From Limnephilus marmoratus (lineage: Eukaryota > Arthropoda > Insecta > Trichoptera > Limnephilidae), in assembly GCA_917880885.1 (NCBI GenBank), contig OU862916.1, positions 46,660,831-46,724,830 on the forward strand: DNA of 64,000 nucleotides, in the 5' to 3' direction. The position numbers and the translations under genes were made by a program. Shown here piece after piece: positions 1 through 10,640 of the stretch (positions within the stretch are counted from its first letter, which is position 1; each line of letters opens with the position of its first letter). The notes below the pieces were generated by a model, which ran no database searches, was not told the DNA's origin, and worked only from the letters and a program-made list of their open reading frames with translations.

Positions 1-207
1 ATACACAAATATACCACAAGATTTAGAGAAGGAAAGGGCCTAAAAACTCCTCGAATATTAAATAAATATGGAAGCCGTACTCTTGAATATCTAATACCAG
101 TGATTTTTAATAAAATCAATAAAAACATAAAATTTGAAAAAAATGAGAGACTAAGTCCTAAAATGATAAAACTATGGTTAATGAAAGAAAACTCCATGTA
201 TCTTTGA
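1..207 (+). CDS. C-terminal end of a CR1/Jockey-like non-LTR retrotransposon RT protein, cut by the window edge
   Basis: The first 68 codons are open in frame 1 and stop at 205-207. The peptide contains YTTRFREG and LNKYGSRTLEYLIP, which match in order and spacing the YNTRFTLNEG and LNKYGQRTLDYMI segments of the LINE protein at 56450-57313. This is the extreme C terminus downstream of the reverse transcriptase, after the polymerase motifs, so no catalytic residue is present here. The start lies outside the window. The frame is unbroken for its visible length, so this could be the end of a reasonably intact copy. I infer the family from the shared C-terminal pattern and from comparison within the window. 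Confidence 0.7.
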   Translation: MHKYTTRFREGKGLKTPRILNKYGSRTLEYLIPVIFNKINKNIKFEKNERLSPKMIKLWLMKENSMYL

Positions 208-497
208 ATATCTTAATATAGCTGCCTACATATCTTGTTATTAGGCAGGTATATTGAAATATCTTATATATTAATAGTTGTAAGTTAAATTATCTAATAT
301 TACTATGTGATCTATTCTAATGTTTCCTTAAAACTATAAATGTATTTACAAATATTTTCTTAGATATTATATTAAGAATGTTTAAATTGTTAGAACCTGC
401 AGACAAGCTGCCACATGACAGCTTTGTGGGTCTACTCAAATTTTTGTACAAAATATATTCTGTAATTTAATAAATTTAAAAAAAAATAAAAATAAAG
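208..497 (+). mobile_element. 3' UTR and A-rich tail of the LINE entering from the left edge
   Basis: AT-rich non-coding sequence follows the stop codon and ends in an A-rich tail around 478-497 (runs of A broken by single T). This is the usual 3' terminus of this group. A small inverted repeat of GCCTACATATC / TTAGGCAGG type lies at about 222-250. Confidence 0.55.
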
Positions 498-1650
498 TTC
501 TACCGAGATACCTCAAGGTGATTATCGCGACTACAACACAAATAAGTATAAAGCGACATTGTTTACCTTCGATATAGTCAAAAACCTTCCTGTTAGTTCT
601 GAAAACAGATTTTAAACACGAAAAACATCAACAACTTGCTTCCAAGGTGGTCCCAATTCTTCTTCTGTATTTCAAAAACAAAATGCACCCGAATTTGCTA
701 TTTTTCGTTTGTCGTTGTTCCAAATTCAAAATGCTTTTCCAGCAAGGTGATGTAGTTGGGGAGAGGTAGGTACTGAGTAAAATAAAATCCTGGTAGGAAC
801 TACGCATATTCTCATTTCAAAACTAAACAATGTTGTTTTCGGTTTATATTGATTTGGTACAAACCTTCAGTACATAATTAGTACCTACTTAGTACTTGCC
901 CCACCGAGCTCTGTTGACTTGTTTCAGACACGTTTCAGACAATTTGTTTTCTTGCAATTACACTCCGAGGTGTTTTTGTTATTACTTTATTGCGTTTCAA
1001 CTATGCCATGCCTGTAATCCCTTAATGGCCTGGAAATATAAGCCGGCACGAACTGCGCACTTAGTGCTTTCATAAACATCAATATTCTCGTATATGAATT
1101 ACGTCAAGGAATAAAATCTCTCAATTCTATTGAAATATTTTTATGAAATTCATGCATAAAAGGTTTCAGTATTTATTTTATACATTTGCGTTTTATTTCA
1201 TGAATTATTACAACACTATTCCAATAAACTCTCCTTGACATCGACAGTAAATGATCTAGGGTATATAATTATGATGTCGCAGGTTCGAAACTAAAAAAAA
1301 TAATTCAACCTAAAAACACAAATTTTCTAATTTAAAATATTTATTTATTCGTTAATCTTTGAGAAATTGGCAGTTGAATTTAGTCCTTTTTTAAATTTTG
1401 TAATACATATGAGCAATTATAGATTTCGTCAATGTGATAAGAAATGAACATAATTACACAAAACAAAACAAAAACCATTTAATCATAATGTAGTTAGAAG
1501 ACAAATTAAATGTTAAACAAATTCAATTCATTGCAGAACAATATAAACGAGGTTAGAAAAGTTACTCATGGCGTGTCTGAAAAACATTATTTAATTTAAT
1601 TGACTTTTTTATATTTTTCTCGTTCGCAATTATAATGTGTTCACTTTTGA
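498..1650. other. AT-rich stretch without recognisable feature
   Basis: No open frame of note, no repeat shared with the rest of the window that I could see, and no RNA gene. Confidence 0.5.
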
Positions 1651-2346
1651 CCATTAAATTAAATAACTGAAACTTCAAAAGATGTACATATTGTCAAAAC
1701 CGATTTTATGTTTTGTTTTTCCAAAACTCGTAACACTATTTTTTACAGTCGTCTGCCCGTAAAACTGCGTACTTTTGCTTGGTTCCATGCCAACTCAGAA
1801 TCAAGTCAACTCAACAATCTTTGAAAAGTAATTAAAAGCTATGAAAAAAATTATTTAAAATATTTAACCAACCGTTCACCCTTTTAATTGACTCTACGTT
1901 AGAAATGTATATTTAAAAGAAGCACTTACAGTGGAGGTTTAAACGAAATTTTGCAGTCTTTTTTAGTCGATTAAAAATTGTATCATAATAATTGAGTAAA
2001 TTATTTAGAAATCCACATACTCTAGTAATGCTTTACTCCTCACTAGTCAGAACTACACTGGAATTTGCATCGCCTGTCTGGAATCCCAAATACACCCAAT
2101 ACGTCAATAATATAGTATTAATTCTATAACTTTGTAACTATTTTCCATTATGTAATAATGTACTGTTTGTTTCTGCAAAATAAAATAAAAATAAAATTAG
2201 AGTTCAAGTTCAGAGTCAATTAAAAGTACGCAGTTTTACCGGCAGACAACGATAATAATTAGTGCTATGAGTTTTTGAAAACAAAAAGAAAAATGGTTTT
2301 CAGCAATACTAACATCCTTCGATATACCGGTTATTTAATTTAATGG
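1651..2346. mobile_element. Foldback or MITE-like element with long inverted ends
   Basis: The left end (1651-1780) and the right end (2205-2346) are imperfect inverted copies of each other. CCATTAAATTAAATAAC at 1651 answers GTTATTTAATTTAATGG at the right end. The GTCTGCC..TAAAACTGCGTACTTT block at 1750 answers AAAGTACGCAGTTTTACCGG at 2224. The arms are about 125 bp with scattered mismatches. No transposase frame is present. The middle carries a short LINE remnant (2024-2198), so either the element captured it or it inserted later. Confidence 0.5.
2024..2198 (+). pseudogene. LINE RT C-terminal remnant inside the foldback element
   Basis: In one frame about 30 codons read SSLVRTTLEFASPVWNPKY, the conserved block of CR1/Jockey-like proteins that follows the polymerase domain (compare LAESIIRYGITAWG in the copy at 56450). 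The frame then decays into AT-rich sequence ending in an A-rich AATAAAA tail. This is a 5'-truncated dead fragment. Confidence 0.5.
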
Positions 2347-3176
2347 TATTTTAATCAAGACAAGAATCACCATTTCACCCATTGTGCGGCGGCAGGAATT
2401 ATTAATACGGGCTAGCTCACTCGAATGGGACGAGGAATGTTCTGGAATTTGGAATGGCCGATAATAATGGAATACTTGGGATTCCAATCAGCATAACCAC
2501 CCTCTTCCCAAATAATTGGGAACCCGTCGCAGGATCTCAAAATATAATTTATATCAGGTATTTGGAAGTTTATAAATTTTAATACAAATATGTTTTATTA
2601 ATTTATGTACGCATTTTGATTTATAATGTGACCACTATGGATAATTCATTCTAAAACTTTGAAAATGTTCAGCATCGGCTGAAAAAGACTGCTGACTTTT
2701 GATCAACCTTTGCTGGATTGCAATAAAAAATTACAAATAAAAATGGTGAAATTAGTAAGGTACAATTGTTAATACTTTGTCAAAAGTGCAGGTATCGGTA
2801 AATCATAACTATAAACAGAAAACCCTTTTTTTGGACGAGAAAAACTTTTGTAAGGCTCACCATACACATATCGGGTCGTGAATTGGCATGGCTTTTCTCT
2901 TTTAAGTATGTGTATTGGTCAACGCTACTATTTTCAGCTCGCAAAGTCATTTCTGCGATGTCAATGTGCTATCAATTCAGCTTAAATCATTTGTTAAACG
3001 CCCGTAGAGCTTTCACAAACGTAATTCCTGCATGTAGAACAATAATAGAGTAAAAATAGTCTAAATATAACGAAATAATAATGGAAACTTATTTTTTAAA
3101 TATGTAGACATCGAATAAAAAGAACTATTGTTTTTGCTTTGATGCAGGACGAAGAGGTTTTGAAATCCAAACTATA
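2347..3176. other. Unannotated AT-rich stretch
   Basis: Nothing supported. A moderately GC-rich patch at about 2390-2530 has no open frame and no second copy in the window. Confidence 0.45.
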
Positions 3177-3399
3177 TCTAATATTTATAAAAGCAAAAGC
3201 GTGTTTGTTTATTTGTCCTTCTCTCGCTTTGCAACGGGGCGAACGATCGACTTGATTTTTTACATAGAGACGGTTGAAGGACTGGGAAGTGACAAAGGCT
3301 ACTTTCATCCTGGAAAAACATTTTATTCCCTTGAGAAAAATCTTTGTACCATAATTTCTACCTAATAACACGTGACCGAAGCCGTGGGTAAAAAACTAG
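3177..3399 (+). mobile_element. Short non-autonomous Helitron-like element
   Basis: It starts with TC (TCTAATATTTATAAAAGC) and ends with CTAG followed by T, preceded by A, which fits Helitron insertion between A and T. The body has the order of the widespread insect family: a 5' AAAGCAAAAGCGTGTTTG block, a GAACGATCGACTTGATTTTT block, an AAAGGCTACTTTCATCC block, and GAAGCCGTGGGTAAAAAACTAG at the 3' end. There is no Rep/helicase. The family is known to be mobilised in trans by autonomous Helitrons. Confidence 0.55.
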
Positions 3400-3423
3400 T
3401 AACTTATAAAATCGCATGGACAT

Positions 3424-3560
3424 AATACAAAAACTCCCACTTCTACGTACATCCAAATATTGTCAATTACTTGAAATAATATTGCGAAAATTGGCGGGCT
3501 TAAAATAAGTTGTTACTTGTTTAATTGTATTAATCTGTTCTCTCATCCGCTTAACAATGA
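3424..3560 (+). repeat. Diverged copy of the ~174-bp repeat found at 5257-5485
   Basis: The block CAAAAACTCCCACTTCTACGTA and the following sequence through a TCCGCTTAACAAT segment match 5330-5495 with indels. It lies immediately after the Helitron. Confidence 0.45.
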
Positions 3561-3574
3561 ATTGGTGGCAAAAA

Positions 3575-4065
3575 ATTGGTGCAACCTAAACAAAGTCGGA
3601 GACAGAATCGATCCCTGTGACACGCCAACATTTATCAAATGCGGCAAAGAGGTGAAACCATTGGCTGCCGTCTGAATCGAAAATTCTTAAAAAGTTAGCA
3701 AGCCACTACACAGGGATGCGGGAAGTCCGTAAGGAGGCAGTTTGCTGATGTAACCTCAGTGCCAGACCCGGTCAAAGACCTTGGAAATGTTCAGTGCGAT
3801 CATTTGGGTCTCTCCGTGATGTTCCATGAGAAGATCACCGCACGATCGATTCCGCCGGAATCCGTATTGACGGTCGTTAATAATTTTGTTCTTCTCGAAG
3901 TACATGAGCAGTATGTCATTGGTCACACGTTCCACCACTTTGAACAGAACTGATGTGATCGCTGTGGGGCGGTATTTTGCCGGGTTAGAGCGGTCATCTT
4001 ACTTGGGGATAGGGTGAATGCCCGCTTTTTTCCAACCAGAGGGTATGGAGCCACTAAAATTACAT
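3575..4065 (-). pseudogene. Non-LTR retrotransposon reverse transcriptase fragment (CR1/Jockey-like)
   Basis: Read on the minus strand, the fragment contains the N-terminal RT blocks in the canonical order. WKKAGIHPIPK and NPAKYRPTAITSVLFKVVERV come first. DRQYGFRRNRSCGDLL and ALNISKVFDRVWH follow, the last being the A motif carrying the first catalytic aspartate. Further on is a block readable as a GVSQGSILSPTLF-type B motif (about 3590-3630) in another frame. The longest open stretch is 60 codons (3756-3938). In-frame stops and frame changes on both sides show it is dead. The YxDD block is missing. Family membership is inferred from these motifs. Confidence 0.75.
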
Positions 4066-5256
4066 AAAATGATCATGCGGAAATTCACGGACTAAAAGAC
4101 TTACAGCCTTACTAAAAAACCCAACGGCCGCGGATGCGAAACATTACTAATTAAAAAATTCTTCATGGAAAAAATACACGTGGTTTACACGGCCTGAGGG
4201 GGTAGTTTATCTCTGTTTTATTAACGATGTCGGAACGAAATCCAAAGTATTTTGAATGTTCTATATATTTCTTATTTTTGAAGGTGTCGTAAAAACAAAT
4301 ACCATTTATGAAAACTCGATAAAACTACCTTTTAGACTTGTGTATTTGAAATACACTTTAGTTTTCAAAAACTGCCATATTTTAAGATTCAAACTCGGAA
4401 AAAAATGGAAAAAAAAATTCCTCCCACAACATTTTTGACCAAAATGTAGAGAAATTTAAATAAAATCAAAATTTAAAAAACACAGTCCTTTTATGTAATA
4501 AATTTGGAAAAAAACTATTGCCTCACTTTTTCAGCGTGCATACAATAAAAAAATAATAAAAAATTTCAAAGTTTTTTTTATTGCCAAAAAAATAACTTAG
4601 AAATAATACCGAAATTTAAAACAGATTTCTTGCATCTTTAGAGATGCAAGAAAGTTAATTTTTTTGATACGTTTACGAACACATGTATTAGATTTTAATA
4701 TTATAAAAAATTATCACTTTTAAGAAATTCTCTTAAAATAAAGATCTTAAAATGAAAATTTTATCTTTTAAGTAACCTATAAAACAATATTCTGACAGTT
4801 CAACTTTGAAAGTACGGCGTTTGTACAATAACTTGATTAAACTGATGTAAACCACACAAATAACATGGTAAATATATCAATTATGTGAACAGAAGAGTAA
4901 ATTTGTCATTACAATAGAAATTATTAAGTAAAATCACAAAATTTTCGATATCCCGCCATAAAACACACCGAGCTGTTTTGTCATCGCGGGCTGTCGCGGG
5001 CCGAAGAACTAATGCATAGGCGCGCCAATAATGCCCCTTGCGGAGAAAAATTAAAACAACATTGTTTCCTAGTAAATTAAAACCATATACAACGTTGTCA
5101 CATCTTCAATGCGTTTTAACAGCGTGACCACGTAAGAAACGTTATTGGTAATAAAACGTGTTTTAGTGTATACGAGGTTTATTTACGTTATTGCAATAAC
5201 ACAGTTAATCGGTCGCGCTGTGGTTTTTTTTTAGTAAGGCTGTTTGTGGTTAAATT
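4066..5256. other. AT-rich stretch with one small hairpin
   Basis: No coding or RNA gene seen. At 4627-4654 an 11-bp perfect stem, TTCTTGCATCT against AGATGCAAGAA with a 3-6 nt loop, stands out, but nothing around it suggests a function. Confidence 0.45.
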
Positions 5257-5485
5257 AGTTAATATTGTTAAGGTAAACTACATTAAATATCACTTACAAA
5301 TTAACCACTCATATGAAAATAACGCAAAAACTCCCACTTCTACGTAGTTATAAAGGTACCTCCAATTATTGTCGATTGCATAAAATATTCATACTAGAAT
5401 TTACGGCTTTGTAACAAGTTGTTACATTCGTTAATATTATTAAGATAAACTACATGAAATATCAGTTAACAAATTAGCCATTAAT
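5257..5485 (+). repeat. Two tandem copies of a ~174-bp repeat
   Basis: GTTAATATTGTTAAGGTAAACTACATT at 5257 recurs at 5431 with few changes, giving a period of about 174 bp; the second copy is partial. A third diverged copy lies at 3424-3560. This may be a decayed satellite or an element end. Confidence 0.5.
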
Positions 5486-5492
5486 CCGCTTC

Positions 5493-5548
5493 AATTATCA
5501 ATAAAGATAAATTGGTCGTCAATTATCAATCAGGATAAATTGGGCGTC
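5493..5548 (+). repeat. 28-bp tandem duplication
   Basis: AATTATCAATAAAGATAAATTGG.CGTC is repeated twice in a row with three changes. Low functional content. Confidence 0.6.
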
Positions 5549-6105
5549 ATTAATTTTAATTAACGTTCGCGAACATCGCAGAAAAATCCTTTATTATTGT
5601 TACTTTGTGTTCAATGGATTCCATTATTACTTTTAATGAACCATTTATGGCATAATATTCAAAGATTTTATAGCACGTGTATAAATGGTTTAAAATTAGC
5701 AATGGTCAATGCGTTTTTAGATAATTATTCAATAGTGAATTCACGTGCAAATTATGTTAATATTATGCAGTAATAGCATCACGCTCGGTATTATTATGCG
5801 AAGGTAGATATTGTTGATGGAATTATGCTGATTCAGTCCGGAATAATTAGATAAATGTAAAACAGTGATGAAAGCAGTTGGTTTAAACAGTCGGATGAAC
5901 TTTATTACGTTTGAATTTAATTGAGCGTAAATAATGTATGAATCAAGCGCTAGATGTTTTCGTGATGATTTGGGTGTATACTTTGATCAAAAACATTTTT
6001 TTGTTAACCATATTGAAATTACGTCCAATAAATCTTTGAAAATGTTTGGTTTTGTATTAAGAATACGCAGTCAATAAAAAAATTTCAAACCACTAAAAAA
6101 ATTAC
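5549..6105. other. AT-rich stretch without recognisable feature
   Basis: Nothing supported in either strand. Confidence 0.4.
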
Positions 6106-6620
6106 ATGTCATTAGTTAGGAGACAAATCGAATACAACTTAACAGTGTGGGCACCAAGTTACCCTATTCATCTATTCAAAATAAATTCTTAAGATTTATT
6201 GAGAATGGATAATGCCAAGAATGTTCAATAATGATTATCCACTGTGTCAACTAAATGTATTAAAATTATTCAGACGCAAAATAGTTAGTGATTAACTTGT
6301 TTACATAAAATCATAAATTTAATAATTAACAGTCCTGAACTCTTATACTTAATTTTTTTCTAAATGCTTTGGAAAACTAACTAAGAAGCTCAATTGTGGA
6401 CATGTTTTTTCCCTTGCTCTAAATTGTGAACTTGTATCTAAAAGTATGAAATCGACATTCGTGTATGATTACGTCGACATATAAAAAGGGGTGTCCACTT
6501 TGTATCTCGTCTTCTTAATCAATGCCTTCCTGAAAGTAACTTGAATCATAGTGTTAATAATAACAGCATCTACTCTACCTACAAGAAATTTACTTGGTGA
6601 TCCAGTTCATCTCAAACAAG
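6106..6620 (+). pseudogene. Decayed LINE RT C-terminal remnant
   Basis: The stretch opens with LVRRQIEYNLTVWAPSYPI, equivalent to the SLVRTTLEFASPVWNPKY block at 2.0 kb. After several stops and frame changes, pieces such as LINSPELL follow, as expected for the tail of a CR1/Jockey-like protein. It has no intact frame above 60 codons and is clearly a dead relic. Confidence 0.5.
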
Positions 6621-7608
6621 CACTAGGTACTAAATATGTTAACCGAAACTAAACGAAGAAAGAAAATGTTTTGAGTAGGTAACTTTATTAAACAGTCGTA
6701 CAACTAGTAGTTCTAAAATGTATTTATCTCAAAGACGATTTTTTTTTCAGGCGGGTAGGTACCGTATATTTAAAAAATACGGTTAAGAAAGTCCAAGTGA
6801 AAAATAAAGATTTCACGTTTGAAAAAAGAATCTTTACTGAACCATTTTCAAACTTGCTTGAATAGTAAATCGGAAGCCGACTAAATGCAAAACGGTCCAG
6901 TTAAAGCAGGACTTCACTACTCCAAGTCAATTAATAATTATTCAGACACTATTAAATTACACGTTGTACATATGTAACAGCGTTGAAAACTATTACGTAT
7001 CATGTCAATTCAAAGGGGTTGAACATTCACATTCGTTTCAAAGAGAATTTGAACGATGCAAAACCGCACTGTTAATATAGCCTAGTAGTGAAACATACAA
7101 ACATTGGCAACGGATCTGCAGCTAGAATATATGCTGACGTCAGGATCTATGCAATGACGTCGGCTGTTGTTTTGATGAATTTTAACTATTCGAATTTTAA
7201 CGAGCCCTTTTGTTCAGAGAGTGGCAAATGCTATATGTGCCACTCTCTCTATGCTATAGAGAATATTTTTCAAAGGCATGTTGGTTTTGGACTCAATGTT
7301 TCATAATAGGACTGCTCCGATTTTGATTAATTATTACTGATGATTATATGGTTGTGATATGATCATAAGGCTACATATTCTATTCAACTCTAAACTAGGT
7401 GAATAAAAAAAACACGAACAAAGAAGTTTACATAAAATAATTCACGGTCATCTTGATGCTACATTATGTCTTAGCAATATTGAAATAAATGTTCCCAATT
7501 CCTATTGTTTAAGATGCCACAGCGTCTTTTACCTGATATTCAATTAAAAATGATATATCGCCTATGTTAAATATGGGTCTCGTAGTAAACTAGCAAAAGA
7601 CCAAATAC
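6621..7608. other. AT-rich stretch with two inverted repeats
   Basis: At 7132-7163 a pair of inverted GACGTCA-containing segments forms GCTGACGTCA ... TGACGTCGGC; TGACGTCA is also a CRE-type palindrome. At 7217-7249 an 11-bp perfect stem AGAGAGTGGCA / TGCCACTCTCT flanks a 10-nt loop. No open frame overlapping them resembles a gene. Confidence 0.35.
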
Positions 7609-8273
7609 ATGGCCGTAGGATGCATCCAACAAATCCCAACTCTCTCGTGTGGAAACCAAAATTTCGAAACAGTACCAAGATTCACGTACCTAGGCTCGCT
7701 GATAACAAATGACAATAATACCATAGAGGAGATCCAGAAGCGCATAGTGAACGCAAATCGCTGTTATTTCCGCCTACAAAACCAATTAAAGTCCAGACTG
7801 CTGTCCAGAAACACGAAGATATTAGTGTACAAAACACTTATCAGACCAGTACTTACGTACGCAGCTGAGACTTGGGTACTAACTAAGAGGAATGAGCGAG
7901 AATTGGACGTTTTTGAAAGAAAATTTTGAGACGCATCTTCGGACCGGTTCTAGAAAATGGATTTTGGCCCAGACGTTATAACAATGAGCTCTATACTTTG
8001 TTTAAGGAGCTAAACGTCGCGAAATTTATAAAACTGGGAAGACTTCGGTGGCTGGGTCATGTGGAGAGAATGACCGAGCATCAAGCACCAAAGTCTCTGC
8101 TGAATTCAAGACCAATAGGGCGAAGGAGCCTGGGAAGACCAAGACTAAGATGGAGCGACAACGTCCTCAAAGACATATCTATCTTGGAGCTACTAAACTG
8201 GAGAGAGCTGGCACAAAACCGAGATGAGTGGAGGAAAATTCTTGAGGAGGCCAAGACCCACCAGGGGTTGTAG
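7609..8273 (+). pseudogene. LINE RT C-terminal region with a one-base frameshift (copy 1)
   Basis: Two overlapping frames encode adjacent parts of one protein. 7609-7929 (106 aa) runs from FTYLGSLITNDNNTIEEIQ to ELDVFERKF. 7926-8273 (115 aa) runs from MRRIFGPVLENGFWPRRYNNE through GRLRWLGHVERM, GRRSLGRPRLRWSDN and WRKILEEAKTHQGL to the stop. One missing A in the run at 7920-7926 breaks the frame; the second copy at 15203-15544 has the unbroken equivalent. The region lies downstream of the polymerase core, which is absent here. This C terminus is common in insect LINE proteins often mis-annotated as host genes. The copy is 5'-truncated. Confidence 0.8.
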
Positions 8274-8292
8274 AGCCAATAGTGATGATGAT
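8260..8292 (+). repeat. LINE 3' terminus with (TGA)n tail
   Basis: Just after the stop codon the element ends in AGAGCCAATAGTGATGATGATG. The other copy (15150-15190, minus) ends in the same words with one more repeat. A short trinucleotide tail rather than poly(A) marks the 3' end of this LINE family. Confidence 0.6.
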
Positions 8293-10184
8293 GTTCGCCT
8301 ATGTTAGCCCTCTGCCCCAAATATGTCGATTGTGTAATAAGATAGAGATTGCTGAAGTAGACATTTTTGTCGATAATTTATATAGATTCAGAAACGTTGT
8401 TTTGTGCCTCTCTGTGCTTTATTTTTCATTCGAGCAACCTTACTTAAATCTATGTGATTAAAATGTCTTATCACATAAATCTCTGAGGATCGATTCTATA
8501 TCTTTTGTGGACACGGAAAAGATTTAATACGTAATCGGCTGTCAATTTTGTGTGATTTTCAATGGCTGTCAAATGTTTTTGCTATGAGTGACGTTGGACG
8601 AAGTCGGAAGTTAGCTATCGCATATTTTAGTTAAGAGTGTTTCTAATACGAATTACTGGAAGTATACATGATTGTCTATTCATTTAATTTACGTGTTAAG
8701 TTGCATACCATGGATTAACTTTAATATTTTTTACGTAGATATTATGTACGAGGCTGCGAAGGATTTTGTAATATTATGTACATATTTGTATGTTAACTAA
8801 GATTTTATTACAGGATTGTTATCATGGTAGAGAGAACTTCTGTAAAATCCAGTATAAATAAATAAATCTGAAGAATGAAAAATGGAGTGATTGTGATTTG
8901 ATTTATGTGGGTGCGGATGTCGAAGGACCTTGAATGTTTTTTATGTGTTTTGAAATGTATGAAAGACCACTGCACAAGTAAAAATGAATGCACATAAAGG
9001 AATGGGAAAAAATGACTTACTGCGCTGCACTTCTCTTCTATCTCGACTGGGTCGATTCATGCACAGTCGTAAGACCATCAGTTGTGGTACTTTACTGCAG
9101 TTTGCGGATGCGGGATGTGAAATATTAGATGTTCACGTGGCGAATTTCGATTCGCGACTGATTGTTATGGTAACGTTAAAATGACAGGTAGATAGGGATG
9201 GGTAGGAAAGGATCATGATGGGGATGGGTAGGAAAGGAACATGTGAAAATGAAGCTACAAGCACAGGGTCTATGATATATGTTGATTTATGTAGTTAAGT
9301 GTAGCTATATATTGCGTAAACGCCCAACCAGATTGCATATTTAGCAAGCGCCTTTGATATTCTTTAAAAAGTTGATAAATTTTACTCCTAAATACTGGTA
9401 CTAACTTAAAAACTTTAAACCTACATAATCTATTGTGACGTTTTTTTATGTAGGTAATTGCCAAAAGCTCAATTATAATAATTATTGTTGTTTCAATGTT
9501 TAATAATTTCCGCTTTGTCAACTCTGGCCGATTCGGTTTATACAGTTTGAAGTTATGTAGCTTTGTTTCAATTAGGAAAACGTAAATGACACAGGCCTAG
9601 TAAGTACCTACAATAGAGCCTGCTGTAGAAGCCACCACCCGCAGTTACCCGGGTGAAGGGCGGTGGCGGTGTATCCGGTGCGTGTAGGCTTATAGATACG
9701 CGATATTACTTCCAATTAAGGCTTTCCCGGGAGCGTGGAACGTGGTTTTATTGGAAATAAACGCTTTGAATTTGTGTAATTGGAGAGTTCAACTTTGTAA
9801 CACATAAACGCTGGTGGGGCGTTATATTTTCCAGTTACTGTCACTGTTGCTTTTGCATCTGGACGCTCTCTCGGTATATTTATAACTTTAGGGTGTTTTT
9901 GGGGATATTCCGTAAAAAATTGGTGTACGTAAAATAATTTATTTAGCCGGTGAATCGTAATTTTAAAAGGGTCTTTCTGTTTGGGTGCTACCGATAAAAA
10001 ATGAAAGAAAGATCTTTATTTTTACCTTTTGAAACAAATAAATGTCATTCACCTTTAGGAGAGCTAAAATTAAGAGTCGACAAGTTTATTTTTCTAATTT
10101 ACTCTTACTTTTATAATGGCCAGTTTTTTCGATGCTGAATTTCGTATCAATTCACATTGGTAATTTTTAAAGATTTTTTTAACG
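8293..10184. other. Mostly unique sequence without recognisable gene
   Basis: 8984-9184 is a 66-codon open frame in a locally more GC-balanced patch, unassigned. At 9190-9245 GGGATGGGTAGGAAAGGA is directly repeated. At 9630-9668 a GC-rich hairpin pairs GCCACC with GGTGGC. None is enough to call a gene. Confidence 0.35.
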
Positions 10185-10640
10185 TTAAGTCTGCACGAGA
10201 GTCCCAACAGGGGGCAATAGTCTGGTACCGGTGAGACTGTGGCATCGCCAATTGGGGTACCTTGTGAGGTTGAAGGTTGTGAAGAGGAAGAAAGAGATGG
10301 GGAAGAAGACAGTGTGGAAGAGTAAGGTGGAGAAGTAACTGGCTGTTCAGATCTGGTCACCAAAGAGATAATGCAATTTCCTTCGGACTGCGTTGCAAGG
10401 CGATGCGCGATGGGTCGGCAGAATCTGGCTGGAGAGGTCAAATAATCTCCCTCAATTCGGCCCTCTTCGCAGTAGGTGTGCGACGCATCCGCCACCTAGA
10501 CCTGCGCATACCTAACCCCATGAAGCGAGGCACCACTTCTAAGTTAACGTAGCGAGCCACTTAGGGTGACCTTTGGCAGAGGTGTTGGTTATTCAATGGA
10601 TGGTTCCCGAGGGGGTGGTAGCCGTACCCACCTACCAAAA
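10185..10640 (-). mobile_element. Chimeric SINE: head of family A joined to tail of family B
   Basis: On the minus strand the first ~250 bp match the head of SINE family A (GGGAACCATCCATTGAATAACC, then CACCTCTGCCAAAGGTCACCC, then GACCTCTCCAGCC). The last ~180 bp match the 3' half of SINE family B at 55630-55790 (GGTGACCAGATCT, AGCCAGTTACTTCTCC, CCCCAATTGG, GCCACAGTCTCACCGG). The switch is near 10360. The 133-codon open frame on this strand (10094-10495) is incidental. Confidence 0.6.

Noticed and set aside
9021..9094. Possible minus-strand exon bounded by CAG and GTAAGT
   Set aside because: The donor is good, but the acceptor has a weak pyrimidine tract, the 74-bp insert matches no protein I know, and no neighbouring exon was found.
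10094..10495. 133-codon minus-strand frame, Ser/Pro-rich
   Set aside because: Lies within the chimeric SINE and does not resemble a protein domain.
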